Shown here: one piece after another, positions 1 to 8,481 of the stretch | How the letters are laid out: each line of letters starts with the position of its first letter | Numbering within the stretch: position 1 is the first letter of the stretch | Source: Mesorhizobium sp. 131-2-1 | GTDB lineage: Bacteria; Pseudomonadota; Alphaproteobacteria; Rhizobiales; Rhizobiaceae | Direction of reading: 5' to 3' | Length of the DNA stretch: 64,000 nt | NCBI RefSeq assembly: GCF_016756535.1 | Contig: NZ_AP023247.1 | Location: 1,178,001-1,242,000 of the forward strand | The notes under the pieces: generated by a model | Seen by the model: only the letters and a program-made list of their open reading frames with translations | What the model was told of the DNA's origin: nothing | The model's database searches: none | Translations under genes and position numbers: made by a program

Positions 1-1
1 C

Positions 2-283
2 GTCTCAATCGACATTCAGGGGAAATCGAGCCTCGGCGACTACATGGTCGTCGCCTCGGGCCGATCGCACCGTCATGTCTCGGCTGTCGCCGATCACCTC
101 CTCAAGGCGCTGAAAGATGCCGGCCTCGGCATGGCGCGCGTCGAGGGGCTGGCCGGCGCCGACTGGGTCCTGATCGATTCGGGCGACATCATCGTCCATG
201 TCTTCCGTCCCGAAGTCCGCGAATTCTACAATCTCGAAAAGATGTGGCAGGCGCCGGACCTCGAGGAAGAGACCCTTCACTGA
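2..283 (+). CDS. rsfS: Ribosome silencing factor RsfS (5' end outside window)
   Basis: The frame is open from the first bases of the window and stops at 281-283, so only the C-terminal 93 codons are visible. RsfS binds ribosomal protein L14 (uL14) and blocks subunit joining when nutrients are short. The visible part carries the family core: GKSSLGDYMVVASGRS, then GADWVLIDSGDIIVHVF, then REFYNLEKMW near the end. An internal ATG at 44 lies inside the conserved domain and is not the start. The next gene downstream is rlmH, the usual rhizobial order (nadD-rsfS-rlmH). Confidence 0.93.
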   Translation, partial: VSIDIQGKSSLGDYMVVASGRSHRHVSAVADHLLKALKDAGLGMARVEGLAGADWVLIDSGDIIVHVFRPEVREFYNLEKMWQAPDLEEETLH

Positions 284-351
284 GCCGTATCTGCTTGGTG
301 CGTGTCCCCAAATCCCTCGGTGACATGCATTAGCGGCTCTTCGAGGCAAGG

Positions 352-834
352 ATGAAGATCACCGTTCATGCCGTGGGCCGGATGAAAGCCGGCCCCGAGA
401 GAGAACTCGCCGACCGCTATTTCGAGCGCTTCGCCAAGAGCGGCCCGGCGGTGGGGCTGGAATATGCCGGCCTTGTCGAGATTGCCGAAGGCCGCGCCCA
501 GACCGCCAATGAGCGCCGGCGCGAGGAAGGCCAGAAGCTGCAGACGATGCTGCAGCAAGGCACGGCGCTGGTCCTGCTCGACGAGCGCGGCAAGAACTTC
601 TCCTCCGAGGATTTCGCCGGCCGCCTCGGCCTGCTGCGTGACGGCGGCCGCAAGGCGCTGGTGATCGCCATCGGCGGCGCCGACGGCCACGACCAATCGC
701 TGCGCGACCAGGCCGATCTGGTGCTGTCGTTCGGCGCGCTGACATGGCCGCATCAGCTGGTGCGGGTGATGCTGGGCGAACAGCTTTATCGCGCGGCCAC
801 CATCCTTTCCGGGCACCCCTACCATCGTTCATAA
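352..834 (+). CDS. rlmH: 23S rRNA (pseudouridine1915-N3) methyltransferase RlmH
   Basis: A 160-residue protein, the normal length for RlmH. This SPOUT-class enzyme methylates pseudouridine 1915 in helix 69 of 23S rRNA on assembled 70S ribosomes, using S-adenosylmethionine. The C-terminal half shows the knot: FAIGG-type segment (VIAIGGADGHD), LSFGALTWPHQLVR, LGEQLYRA, and the invariant tail GHPYHRS. It follows rsfS by about 70 bases in the same direction, so both ribosome-related genes are probably co-transcribed. The start ATG at 352 begins the family-typical MKITVHAVGRMK. Confidence 0.96.
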   Translation: MKITVHAVGRMKAGPERELADRYFERFAKSGPAVGLEYAGLVEIAEGRAQTANERRREEGQKLQTMLQQGTALVLLDERGKNFSSEDFAGRLGLLRDGGRKALVIAIGGADGHDQSLRDQADLVLSFGALTWPHQLVRVMLGEQLYRAATILSGHPYHRS

Positions 835-956
835 GGCGAAAGCTGTGGATCGGCGCGGGCCGCCCGGATTTTCGCCCCAATGAAGGGCAAGGCTGCTTGC
901 GTCGCCGAACATGGTTGATGGTTCGTTAACGAAGCCGCAGATAGAGTCGACGCCTG

Positions 957-2303
957 ATGTCTGAAGGCTGGAAATCGAAAACGAGCTCCTGGCGCGCGCG
1001 CTGTGGTTTGACCGCGGCCGCGATCGTGCTGTCACTGGGCCCGGTGATGGCCGAGAACACGCTCGACCTAGCGCCCGATCCCGACCAGAGCCGGGCCGAA
1101 TATGAGCAGGTCTCGAAGGAGATCACCCTGTCTTCCGAGCGGCTGGCCAAGCTTGCCGCCGACATAGCGGCGGTCAAGAAGGATCATGCCTCGATCACCG
1201 CGGCGCTGATCCAGTCGGCGATGACGGAGCAGAAGCTCGGCCAGGACATCGAGGACATCGGCGCCAAGCTGGAAGGGCTGAAGGGGGAACAGCAGAAGAT
1301 CCGCGCCTCGCTGGCGGCGCGGCGCGACGTGCTGGCCGAGGTGCTGGGAGCGTTGCAGCGCATGGGGCTCAATCCGCCTCCAGCGATCCTGGTCAAGCCG
1401 GAGGACGCGCTGTCGTCGGTGCGCAGCGCCATCCTGCTCGGCGCGGTGGTGCCGGAATTGCGCCAGCAGACCGAGGTGCTGCTTGCCGATCTCAAGGAGC
1501 AGACGCGGGTGACGGCCTCGATCGAGGCTGAGCGGGCACGGCTGACCACGGCTGTCGGCGAACAGACGGCCGAAAAGAAGCGGCTGACCATGCTGCTCGA
1601 GGCGAAGCAGAAGCTGCAGGCCGAGACCGAGACCGAGATCGCCGCCGAGAAACAGCGCTCGCAGGCACTGGCCGCCAAGGCGGGCAGCCTGAAGGAACTT
1701 ATCGCCTCGCTGGAAGCCGACAAGACGCGCAAGGCGGCGGACCAGGCCAAGGCGGCCGAGCAAAAATCGGCCGATGCCGACCAGGCGGCGCCGAACGCGG
1801 CGCCGGCCTCGACGGAACTCGCTTCGCTGCCGGTGCCGGAAGGCAACCAGCTCACGGCCGCGGCGCCGTTCTCGGCGCTGCAGGGGCAGATCGCGCTGCC
1901 GGTCACCGGCAAGATCAAACGGCGCTTCGGCGCCGACGACGGTAACGGCGCGGTGATGCAGGGCGACATGGTTGCGACACAATCGGGAGCCATCGTCACC
2001 GCACCGGCGGATGGAAATGTGCTTTATGCGGGGCCGTTTCGCTCTTATGGTCAACTCTTGATCCTCAACGCCGGCGACGGGTATCATGTCGTCCTGGCTG
2101 GGATGAGCAGAATCAGTGTCGCGACTGGCCAGTCGGTGCTCGCAGGAGAACCGGTCGGCGCGATGGGAGAGGCCCGGGTGGCGAGCACCTCGGCCTCGCA
2201 GAATGGAAGTGCCACGCCGGAGCTCTACGTCGAGTTCCGCAAGGATGGGAAACCCGTCGATCCGACCCCATGGTGGGCGGACCGTTTTTCTGGAAGGACG
2301 TGA
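957..2303 (+). CDS. envC: EnvC-like murein hydrolase activator (coiled coil + degenerate LytM)
   Basis: A 448-residue exported protein. Residues 1-32 form a signal peptide ending at VMA. Residues about 45-285 are charged and Glu/Lys/Ala-rich, as in a long coiled coil. An Ala/Pro linker follows, then a LytM/M23 fold from about residue 315 to the end. The usual zinc-binding HxH of active M23 peptidases is replaced (GYHVVLAGM), and no complete metal site is visible, as in EnvC. Known EnvC proteins switch on septal amidases and do not cut peptidoglycan themselves. The stop codon is one base from the ctpA start, so the two genes are probably translated from one message. Confidence 0.88.
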   Translation: MSEGWKSKTSSWRARCGLTAAAIVLSLGPVMAENTLDLAPDPDQSRAEYEQVSKEITLSSERLAKLAADIAAVKKDHASITAALIQSAMTEQKLGQDIEDIGAKLEGLKGEQQKIRASLAARRDVLAEVLGALQRMGLNPPPAILVKPEDALSSVRSAILLGAVVPELRQQTEVLLADLKEQTRVTASIEAERARLTTAVGEQTAEKKRLTMLLEAKQKLQAETETEIAAEKQRSQALAAKAGSLKELIASLEADKTRKAADQAKAAEQKSADADQAAPNAAPASTELASLPVPEGNQLTAAAPFSALQGQIALPVTGKIKRRFGADDGNGAVMQGDMVATQSGAIVTAPADGNVLYAGPFRSYGQLLILNAGDGYHVVLAGMSRISVATGQSVLAGEPVGAMGEARVASTSASQNGSATPELYVEFRKDGKPVDPTPWWADRFSGRT

Positions 2304-2304
2304 A

Positions 2305-3630
2305 ATGATGCGGAAACTTTCGCTTCTGTTCGCCGGCGCGCTGATGGGCGCGTCAGCGATGAGCCTGGTCTACGGCGCGCCAGGCTCGACGGCGAACGCT
2401 GCGGGCTCCGAGACCTACAAGCAACTGGCGATCTTCGGCGACATTTTCGAGCGCGTGCGGGCACAGTATGTGACGCCGCCGGACGACAAGTCGCTGGTCG
2501 AGAACGCCATCAACGGCATGCTGGCCTCGCTTGATCCGCACTCGTCCTACATGAACGCCGAACAGGCGCAGGACATGCGCGTGCAGACCAAGGGCGAGTT
2601 CGGCGGCCTCGGCATCGAGGTCACCATGGAGAACGACCTGGTCAAGGTGATCACGCCGATCGACGACACGCCGGCCGCCAAGGCGGGTGTGCTGGCCGGC
2701 GACTACATCGCCAAGATCGATGGCGAGGAAGTGCGCGGCCTGACCCTGAACGACGCCGTCGAGAAGATGCGCGGTCCGGTCAACACGCCGATCAAGCTCA
2801 CCATCCTGCGCCAGGGCGCCGACAAGCCGATCGAACTGACGGTGGTGCGCGACATCATCAAGGTCAAGGCGGTCAAGTTCCGGGTCGAGAACGACATCGG
2901 CTACATGAAGATCACCTCGTTCACCGAGAAGACCTATGACGATCTCGAGAACGCCATCGACAGCATCAAGAAGCAGGTGCCGGCCGACAAGCTCAAGGGC
3001 TACGTGCTCGACCTGCGCCTCAATCCGGGCGGTCTGCTCGACCAGGCGGTGAGCGTGTCGGACGCCTTCCTCGACCGTGGCGAGATCGTCTCGACGCGCG
3101 GCCGCGATCCGAAGGACGTCACCCGTTTCGACGCGAGGGCGGGCGACGACATCAACGGCAAGCCAATGATCGTGCTGGTCAATGGCGGCTCGGCGAGCGC
3201 ATCCGAAATCGTCGCCGGCGCGCTGCAGGACCTGCGCCGCGCCACGGTGGTCGGCACGCAGTCCTTCGGCAAGGGCTCGGTGCAGACCATCATCCCGCTC
3301 GGCGAGAACGGCGCGCTCAGGCTGACGACGGCGCTCTATTACACGCCGTCCGGCAAGTCGATCCAGGGCAAGGGCATAACGCCCGACATCAAGGTCGAGC
3401 AGCCGCTGCCGCCGGACCTGCAGGGCAGGGATCTGACCCGCGGCGAATCGGATCTCAAGGGCCACATCAAGGGTGCAGACGAGGGCGCAACGGGCTCCGG
3501 CTCGGCCGCCTATGTGCCGCCGGATCCGAAGGACGATTTGCAGCTGATCTACGCCGAGCAGCTGCTGCGCGGCCAGAAGACCGATCCGTCCTTCCCGCCG
3601 AATCCGCAGAAGGCCGTGCTGAACCAGTAA
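2305..3630 (+). CDS. ctpA: Carboxy-terminal processing protease CtpA (S41)
   Basis: A 441-residue periplasmic S41 serine protease. The N-terminus is a signal or anchor segment (LSLLFAGALMGASAMSLV). A PDZ domain covers about residues 95-170 (GGLGIEVTMENDLVKV onward) and selects C-terminal tails. The S41 core follows: LDLRLNPGGLL, the nucleophile region NGGSASASEIVAG near residue 296, and QSFGKGSVQ with the general-base lysine near 323. The start is the ATG at 2305 just after the envC stop; the frame extends upstream only inside envC. Co-location with envC suggests a joint role in turnover of cell-wall enzymes, as for other CtpA proteins. Confidence 0.95.
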   Translation: MMRKLSLLFAGALMGASAMSLVYGAPGSTANAAGSETYKQLAIFGDIFERVRAQYVTPPDDKSLVENAINGMLASLDPHSSYMNAEQAQDMRVQTKGEFGGLGIEVTMENDLVKVITPIDDTPAAKAGVLAGDYIAKIDGEEVRGLTLNDAVEKMRGPVNTPIKLTILRQGADKPIELTVVRDIIKVKAVKFRVENDIGYMKITSFTEKTYDDLENAIDSIKKQVPADKLKGYVLDLRLNPGGLLDQAVSVSDAFLDRGEIVSTRGRDPKDVTRFDARAGDDINGKPMIVLVNGGSASASEIVAGALQDLRRATVVGTQSFGKGSVQTIIPLGENGALRLTTALYYTPSGKSIQGKGITPDIKVEQPLPPDLQGRDLTRGESDLKGHIKGADEGATGSGSAAYVPPDPKDDLQLIYAEQLLRGQKTDPSFPPNPQKAVLNQ

Positions 3631-3830
3631 GGATTCGGCGGACCAGACCAAGAGGTCTGGCCGGTGGATCGAAGCAATGCGATGCTGCCGGGACCGCGAG
3701 GTTCCGGCAGTTTGATTCGGGAGAACGCGGCTGGCGCGTCGCGCCCGAGGCGCGGTAGGCGCCGAAGCGGTTGGATTGCGCCGGTTTCCGGCAGGTGTTC
3801 CACCTGCCGGCGGCGTTTCGGGGTTGCGGC

Positions 3831-5012
3831 TTGGTGGACATCGGCAAGGACATCGAACGCCCGCTCGGGCAGACGCCGCGGCCGCAACGCGTTGCGTCGC
3901 GCGGCATCAGCAGCGGCACGGTCGCGGCGACGCTCGCCGTGCTTGCGGTGATCGGGGTCTCCGGCGCGATCGCCCTGCGCGAAAAACCGTTCCGCAAGCC
4001 GCAAGAGGTCGCGGTGTCGACGCCGAAGGTGACGCCGGCCCCGGCCGCGACGCCTGCGCCGGCCGTGGAGACGGCGACGGCGGCGCCCAAGGTCGAAACG
4101 CCCAAGGCCGGCGGGCCGCAGATCATCCATGTCCAGACCGAGGAAGGCGACGGTCCGCCCAAGGCGGCAATCGTCATCCGCGATCCGTCGTCGATCGGCC
4201 AGAACCTGAAAGTCGCGCATATCCCCGACAGGGCGCTGATCGAGGCCGGCGAGACCGGCCCGCTGCCGATCCGCGCCGCCGACGGCAGGCGGCCGTTCGA
4301 CGTCTATGCGCGGCCCTGGTCGGGATCGCGCGGCGCGCGCGTGGCGATTGTCATCGGCGGGCTTGCCGTTTCGCAGACCGGCACGCAGGCGGCCATCGCC
4401 AAATTGCCGCCCGAGGTGACGCTGGGCTTCGCGCCGCAAGGCAACAGCATCGGCCGCTGGATGCAGGCGGCGCGGCAGAGCGGGCACGAGATCGTGATGC
4501 AGATCCCGCTCGAGCCGTTCGACTTTCCCAACGTCAATCCCGGCCGCAACACGCTGACGGTGGCGGCGAGCCCGGACGAAAACCTGAAGAGCCTGCATTG
4601 GGCGTTGTCGCGGACGACCAACTATACCGGCGTCATGAACTATATGGGCGCGCGGTTCTCGTCCGATCCGGCGGCGATGGCGCCGTTCATGGCCGAACTC
4701 GGCAAAAGGGGCCTCGCTTATGTCGATGACGGCTCGTCGGCGCGCAGCCTGGCGCCGGACCTGGCGCTGAAGGACGGCGTGCCCTTCGTTGCCGGCGACT
4801 CATCGATCGACGCGGTGCAGGAGCGCGGCGCGATCCTCAAGAAACTGGACGAGCTGGAAGCAACCGCACGGGCCAAGGGCACCGCCGTCGGCATCGGCTC
4901 GGCCTTCGACCTGACAGTCGACACCGTCTCGGCCTGGGTGGCCGAGGCGAAGAAGCGCGGTATCGAGATCGTGCCGATCTCGGCGGTAGCGATCGATCCG
5001 CAAAAAGGCTAG
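3831..5012 (+). CDS. Divergent polysaccharide deacetylase family protein (DUF610/YibQ-like)
   Basis: About 393 residues if read from TTG 3831 (GTG 3834 is equally possible); both follow a GGGG purine stretch and give the family-like N-terminus VDIGKDIERPLGQ. A single membrane anchor (VAATLAVLAVIGVSGAIAL) is followed by a Pro/Ala-rich spacer of about 70 residues. The catalytic-type domain then runs from RGARVAIVIGGLAVSQTG to the C-terminus. The family is related to NodB-type deacetylases but usually lacks the full metal triad, so activity is uncertain. It sits directly after envC-ctpA, which is a recurring arrangement and points to the periplasmic cell wall. The upstream frame extension to 3771 has no clear ribosome-binding site. 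Confidence 0.85.
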   Translation: MVDIGKDIERPLGQTPRPQRVASRGISSGTVAATLAVLAVIGVSGAIALREKPFRKPQEVAVSTPKVTPAPAATPAPAVETATAAPKVETPKAGGPQIIHVQTEEGDGPPKAAIVIRDPSSIGQNLKVAHIPDRALIEAGETGPLPIRAADGRRPFDVYARPWSGSRGARVAIVIGGLAVSQTGTQAAIAKLPPEVTLGFAPQGNSIGRWMQAARQSGHEIVMQIPLEPFDFPNVNPGRNTLTVAASPDENLKSLHWALSRTTNYTGVMNYMGARFSSDPAAMAPFMAELGKRGLAYVDDGSSARSLAPDLALKDGVPFVAGDSSIDAVQERGAILKKLDELEATARAKGTAVGIGSAFDLTVDTVSAWVAEAKKRGIEIVPISAVAIDPQKG

Positions 5013-5020
5013 CAGCCGTC

Positions 5021-5147
5021 TTGATAATTATACTCCGGCGGGCATCTGGCGGCGTTTTCTGCGCTTCCGGTGCTCACGTACTTTAAGTACGCTCCGCTCC
5101 GGTTCTCGAAACCGCTCGCCACCTGCCTCGCCGGAGCGAATTCTCAA
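5021..5147. repeat. Palindromic extragenic repeat, copy 1 of core family
   Basis: Imperfect palindrome lying between the deacetylase and rppH. The 50-base core 5059-5108 contains ACGTACTTTAAGTACG and flanking CCGG...CCGG, and is identical to 40347-40396. The outer arms (TTGATAATTATACTCCGGCG against CGCCGGAGCGAATTCTCAA) pair with each other but differ from the arms of the copies at 33180 and 40310. The repeat reads in frame into rppH, producing a spurious N-terminal extension from an upstream ATG at 5070. Confidence 0.8.
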
Positions 5148-5168
5148 AACGGCTGGAAACCTTCATTT

Positions 5169-5684
5169 ATGGCCAAAAAGATCGATCCTGAAACACTGCC
5201 CTATCGTCCCTGCGTCGGCCTGATGATCCTGAATGGCGACGGGCTGGTCTGGGTCGGCCATCGCATCGCCGAGCCGGACAGCGAGTTCTCCGGCACGACG
5301 CAACTCTGGCAGATGCCGCAGGGCGGCATCGACAAGGGCGAGGAGCCGCTCGAGGCGGCGGAGCGGGAGCTCTACGAGGAAACCGGCATGCGCTCGGTCT
5401 CGTTGCTCGCCGAGGCGCCGGACTGGATCAACTACGATCTGCCGGCGCATCTGGTCGGCGTCGCCTTCAAGGGACGCTATCGCGGCCAGACGCAGAAATG
5501 GTTCGCCTACCGCTTCCACGGAGACATCGGCGAAATCCAGATCAACCCGCCGCCGGGCGGCCACACAGCCGAGTTCGACAAATGGGCATGGCGGCCGATG
5601 CATGACCTGTCCGGGCTGATCGTGCCGTTCAAGCGCCGGGTCTATGAAGAGGTGGTGGCGGCGTTCCAGCATCTGGTGGCTTAG
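5169..5684 (+). CDS. rppH: RNA pyrophosphohydrolase RppH (Nudix)
   Basis: A 171-residue Nudix hydrolase. RppH removes pyrophosphate from 5'-triphosphorylated RNA and so starts RNase E-dependent decay. The Nudix box spans residues 52-74: [10 protein letters not shown], then REL-EE-TG with the metal-binding glutamates. The surrounding [20 protein letters not shown] and WFAYRFHGD are characteristic of RppH/IalA. The start at 5169 ([14 protein letters not shown]) is chosen because everything upstream in frame belongs to an extragenic palindrome. In Bartonella and relatives the orthologue is the invasion-associated ialA. Confidence 0.95.
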   Translation: MAKKIDPETLPYRPCVGLMILNGDGLVWVGHRIAEPDSEFSGTTQLWQMPQGGIDKGEEPLEAAERELYEETGMRSVSLLAEAPDWINYDLPAHLVGVAFKGRYRGQTQKWFAYRFHGDIGEIQINPPPGGHTAEFDKWAWRPMHDLSGLIVPFKRRVYEEVVAAFQHLVA

Positions 5685-5719
5685 CGCGCGTTGCCGCCTC
5701 GACAGCCGCAGTCTCAGGT

Positions 5720-5764
5720 ATCATCTTGCCAAAAACCGGTTCCCACTTTTCGGCGTCATGCTCT
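5720..5764. repeat. GCATGAT-type extragenic palindrome (degenerate copy)
   Basis: Between rppH and alr. It reads ATCATCTTGCC, then AAAAACCGGTTCCCACTTTT, then CGGCGTCATGCTCT. The centre is almost the same as the element at 50345-50391, and the right arm keeps TCATGCTC, but the left arm has decayed. Confidence 0.65.
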
Positions 5765-5793
5765 ATTGATGATCGATGCAAATGGGGGCCGGC

Positions 5794-6939
5794 ATGGACG
5801 ACGCCGCCGAAAGGCCTATCCCGAACATGGAAGCTGCCGGACCGGCCAGCGCGGTTGAGGCCGGGGCGATCCTGACCATCGATCTCGGCGCCATCAGGGA
5901 GAACTACCGGCGGCTGAAGGCGCGGGCGGGCAGCGCCCGTTGCGCCGGCGTGGTCAAGGCCGACGGCTATGGGCTGGGCGCCGCGGCGGTGGCGGCGGCG
6001 CTGGCGGCGGAAGGCTGCACCAGCTTCTTCGTCGCCCTGCTCTCCGAAGGCATCGCGCTGCGCAAGGCGCTCGGGCGCGGGCCGGTGATCCATGTGCTGA
6101 ACGGGCTGCCGCCGGGCTCGGAAAACGAGGCGGTCGAAGCCGGCCTTTGCGCCGTCATCAACAGCGCCGCGCAGCTCGAAGCCTGGAGCGAGGCCGGCCA
6201 ACAGGCCGGCCGCAAGCTGCCGGCCGCAATCCAGGTCGACAGCGGCATGTCCAGGCTCGGCATGCCGCCGGCGGAGGTCGAAGAGCTGAGCCACACGCCG
6301 GATGCCTTCGACGGCATCGCACCCACTTTGGTCATGAGCCATCTCGCCTGCGCCGACGAGCCGGCGCATCCGGCCAACGAGCGGCAGTGGCTGGCGTTCG
6401 AGCGCTTGCGCAAGATGCTGCCCGAAGCGCCGGCCTCGCTGGCCAATTCCTCCGGCATCTTTCTCGGGCCGGCCTTCCATTTCGATCTCGTCCGCCCTGG
6501 CGCGGCGCTGTACGGCATCAATCCGACGCCGGCGGATCCGAACCCGATGCTGCCGGTGGTGCGGCTGCAGGCCAAGGTGGTACAGACGCGAAGCGTCGAG
6601 AAAGGGGCAGGCGTCGGCTACGGCCACACTTATCGCGCGCAGGATGCGCTCAGGCTGGCGACGATCTCGCTCGGCTATGCCGATGGCTGGCACCGGCGCG
6701 CCGTCTCCGCCGCCTGGTTCGAAAACGCGCGGCTGCCCTTCGTCGGACGGGTGTCGATGGATTCGATCATCCTCGACATTTCCGCCTTGCCGCCCGGCAG
6801 GCTCAGCGAAGGCGACCTGGTCGAACTGCTTGGTCCGTCACAGAGCGTCGACGACGCGGCCGGCCATGCCGGCACGATCGGCTACGAGATCCTGACCAGC
6901 CTCGGACCGCGCTTTCACCGGCGCTATGTGAACGACTGA
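5794..6939 (+). CDS. alr: Alanine racemase
   Basis: About 381 residues; fold-type III PLP enzyme interconverting L- and D-alanine. The PLP lysine is K55 in AGVVKADGYGLG, and the second catalytic tyrosine is in GVGYGHTYRA. QVDSGMSRLGM, MSHLACADEP and VSMDSIILD are further family blocks. I favour ATG 5794 because a GGGGG purine run precedes it; ATG 5776 and 5782 in the same frame lack one. The gene is followed by dadA in the same direction. An alr-dadA pair usually serves L-alanine catabolism (L-Ala to D-Ala to pyruvate) as well as cell-wall D-Ala supply. A separate biosynthetic racemase elsewhere cannot be excluded. Confidence 0.93.
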   Translation: MDDAAERPIPNMEAAGPASAVEAGAILTIDLGAIRENYRRLKARAGSARCAGVVKADGYGLGAAAVAAALAAEGCTSFFVALLSEGIALRKALGRGPVIHVLNGLPPGSENEAVEAGLCAVINSAAQLEAWSEAGQQAGRKLPAAIQVDSGMSRLGMPPAEVEELSHTPDAFDGIAPTLVMSHLACADEPAHPANERQWLAFERLRKMLPEAPASLANSSGIFLGPAFHFDLVRPGAALYGINPTPADPNPMLPVVRLQAKVVQTRSVEKGAGVGYGHTYRAQDALRLATISLGYADGWHRRAVSAAWFENARLPFVGRVSMDSIILDISALPPGRLSEGDLVELLGPSQSVDDAAGHAGTIGYEILTSLGPRFHRRYVND

Positions 6940-7040
6940 AGCGCGTCGAGTTGAACGGCCGCATGCGACGCGCTTCAGGTTCTTGTCTTGATGCATGTCG
7001 TTCTCCCAAAACCGCTGCGCACTTTTGGGCGACATGCATA
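6940..7040. repeat. Long extragenic palindromic repeat between alr and dadA
   Basis: Begins one base after the alr stop. GCGCGTCG and CGACGCGC form a first inverted pair. A second, longer hairpin follows: ATGCATGTCG...CCCAAAA against TTTTGGG...CGACATGCAT (about 6993-7039). It resembles the multicopy mosaic elements of Mesorhizobium as I remember them. The rest of the gap up to 7216 shows no further gene. Confidence 0.6.
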
Positions 7041-7216
7041 GCGTTTTCGGGATCGTCGCCTGGCGCAACCCCTTGGCGGACGCCGCAAAATCCGGCAGAC
7101 AGGGGGCGACGACCCCGGCCTGCGCATGACCCCGAAATTGGATCGATCCTGGCAAAGGATCATGCGCCACATGACAGTGAGAGCCCTGACGAGACGTCGT
7201 CGTGGAGAGCGATGCG

Positions 7217-8473
7217 ATGAAGATCTTCGTGCTGGGCGGCGGCGTGATCGGGGTCACCACCGCCTACTTCCTTGCCGAGGCCGGCCACGAAGTGACGGTG
7301 TTCGATCGCCAGAAAGGTCCGGCGCTGGAAACCAGCTTCGCCAATGCCGGCGAGGTCTCGCCAGGCTATGCCTCGCCCTGGGCCGGCCCGGGCATCCCGC
7401 TGAAGGCGATCAAATGGCTGTTGATGAAGCACGGTCCGCTGGTGGTGCGGCCGGCCTTCGATCCGCATATGTGGACGTGGCTTTTGAAGATGCTGCGCAA
7501 CTGCACGGCCGAGCGCTATGCGCTCAACAAGTCGCGCATGGTGCCGCTTGCCGAATACAGCCGCGATACGCTGAAGGCGCTGCGCCAGACGACCGGCATC
7601 GCCTATGACGAGCGGTCCAAGGGCACGCTGCAGCTTTTCCGTACGCAAAAGCAGCTCGACGGCACAGGCGGCGACGTCGAGGTGCTGAAGAAATACGGCG
7701 TTCCCTATGAAGTCCTCGATCCCGAGGGCTGCATCGCGGCGGAGCCGGCGCTGGCCGGCGTGCGCGGAAAATTCGTCGGCGGCCTCAGGCTGCCGGGCGA
7801 CGAAACCGGCGACTGCAAGATGTTCACCGACCGGCTGGCGGAGCTCTGCGTGGCGCGCGGCGTCACCTTCGAATACGACACCGTGATCAGGCGCATCATC
7901 CGCAGCCGCAACCGCGTGCACAATATCCACACCACCAAGGGCTGGAAGGCGGCGGATGCCTATGTGATGGCGATGGGCAGCTATTCGGCGCAGGCGATGC
8001 GCTGGGTGAAACGGCCGATCCCGGTCTATCCGGTCAAGGGCTATTCGATCACCGTGCCGATCAAGGATGCCGATGCCGCGCCCGTCTCGACGGTGATGGA
8101 CGAGACCTACAAGGTGGCGATCACCAGGCTCGGCGACCGCATCCGCGTCGGCGGCACGGCGGAGATTTCCGGCTTCGATATGAGGCTGCACGAATCGCGC
8201 CGGCGCACGCTGGAGCATTCGGTCGGCGATCTCTTCCCCGATGGCAGCGACCTCAAGGCGGCGACCTTCTGGTGCGGCTTGCGGCCGATGACGCCGGACG
8301 GCCCGCCGCTGGTCGGCCGCAGCGAACTGTCCAACCTCTATCTCAACACCGGCCACGGCACGCTCGGCTGGACCATGGCCTGCGGCTCGGCCAAGGTGCT
8401 GGCCGACATCATCTCCAGCCGTGTGCCGGAGATCAACGCGCGCGACCTCGGGCCGGAGCGGTATTTGAAGTAG
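7217..8473 (+). CDS. dadA: D-amino acid dehydrogenase (DadA)
   Basis: A 418-residue FAD-dependent membrane-associated dehydrogenase. It oxidises D-alanine and other D-amino acids to 2-oxo acids and ammonia, passing electrons to quinone. The dinucleotide-binding start [17 protein letters not shown] is textbook DadA. Further family blocks are [39 protein letters not shown] and [17 protein letters not shown] at the C-terminal FAD contact. Start ATG 7217 is preferred over an in-frame GTG at 7202, because it places the glycine-rich loop at the N-terminus. It pairs with alr upstream, although 277 bases of repeat-bearing DNA separate them. Confidence 0.94.
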   Translation: MKIFVLGGGVIGVTTAYFLAEAGHEVTVFDRQKGPALETSFANAGEVSPGYASPWAGPGIPLKAIKWLLMKHGPLVVRPAFDPHMWTWLLKMLRNCTAERYALNKSRMVPLAEYSRDTLKALRQTTGIAYDERSKGTLQLFRTQKQLDGTGGDVEVLKKYGVPYEVLDPEGCIAAEPALAGVRGKFVGGLRLPGDETGDCKMFTDRLAELCVARGVTFEYDTVIRRIIRSRNRVHNIHTTKGWKAADAYVMAMGSYSAQAMRWVKRPIPVYPVKGYSITVPIKDADAAPVSTVMDETYKVAITRLGDRIRVGGTAEISGFDMRLHESRRRTLEHSVGDLFPDGSDLKAATFWCGLRPMTPDGPPLVGRSELSNLYLNTGHGTLGWTMACGSAKVLADIISSRVPEINARDLGPERYLK

Positions 8474-8481
8474 CGCACCCG

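Noticed and set aside
2353..3651. Long minus-strand open frame opposite ctpA, and similar frames opposite pyc, livM, suhB, mmsA and ruvB
   Set aside because: High GC content with strong third-position bias creates long antisense frames; these translate to low-complexity Arg/His/Asp-rich sequence, have no ribosome-binding sites and overlap well-supported genes.
5070..5168. N-terminal extension of RppH
   Set aside because: The in-frame ATG at 5070 lies inside the palindromic repeat core, whose sequence is shared with two non-coding loci.
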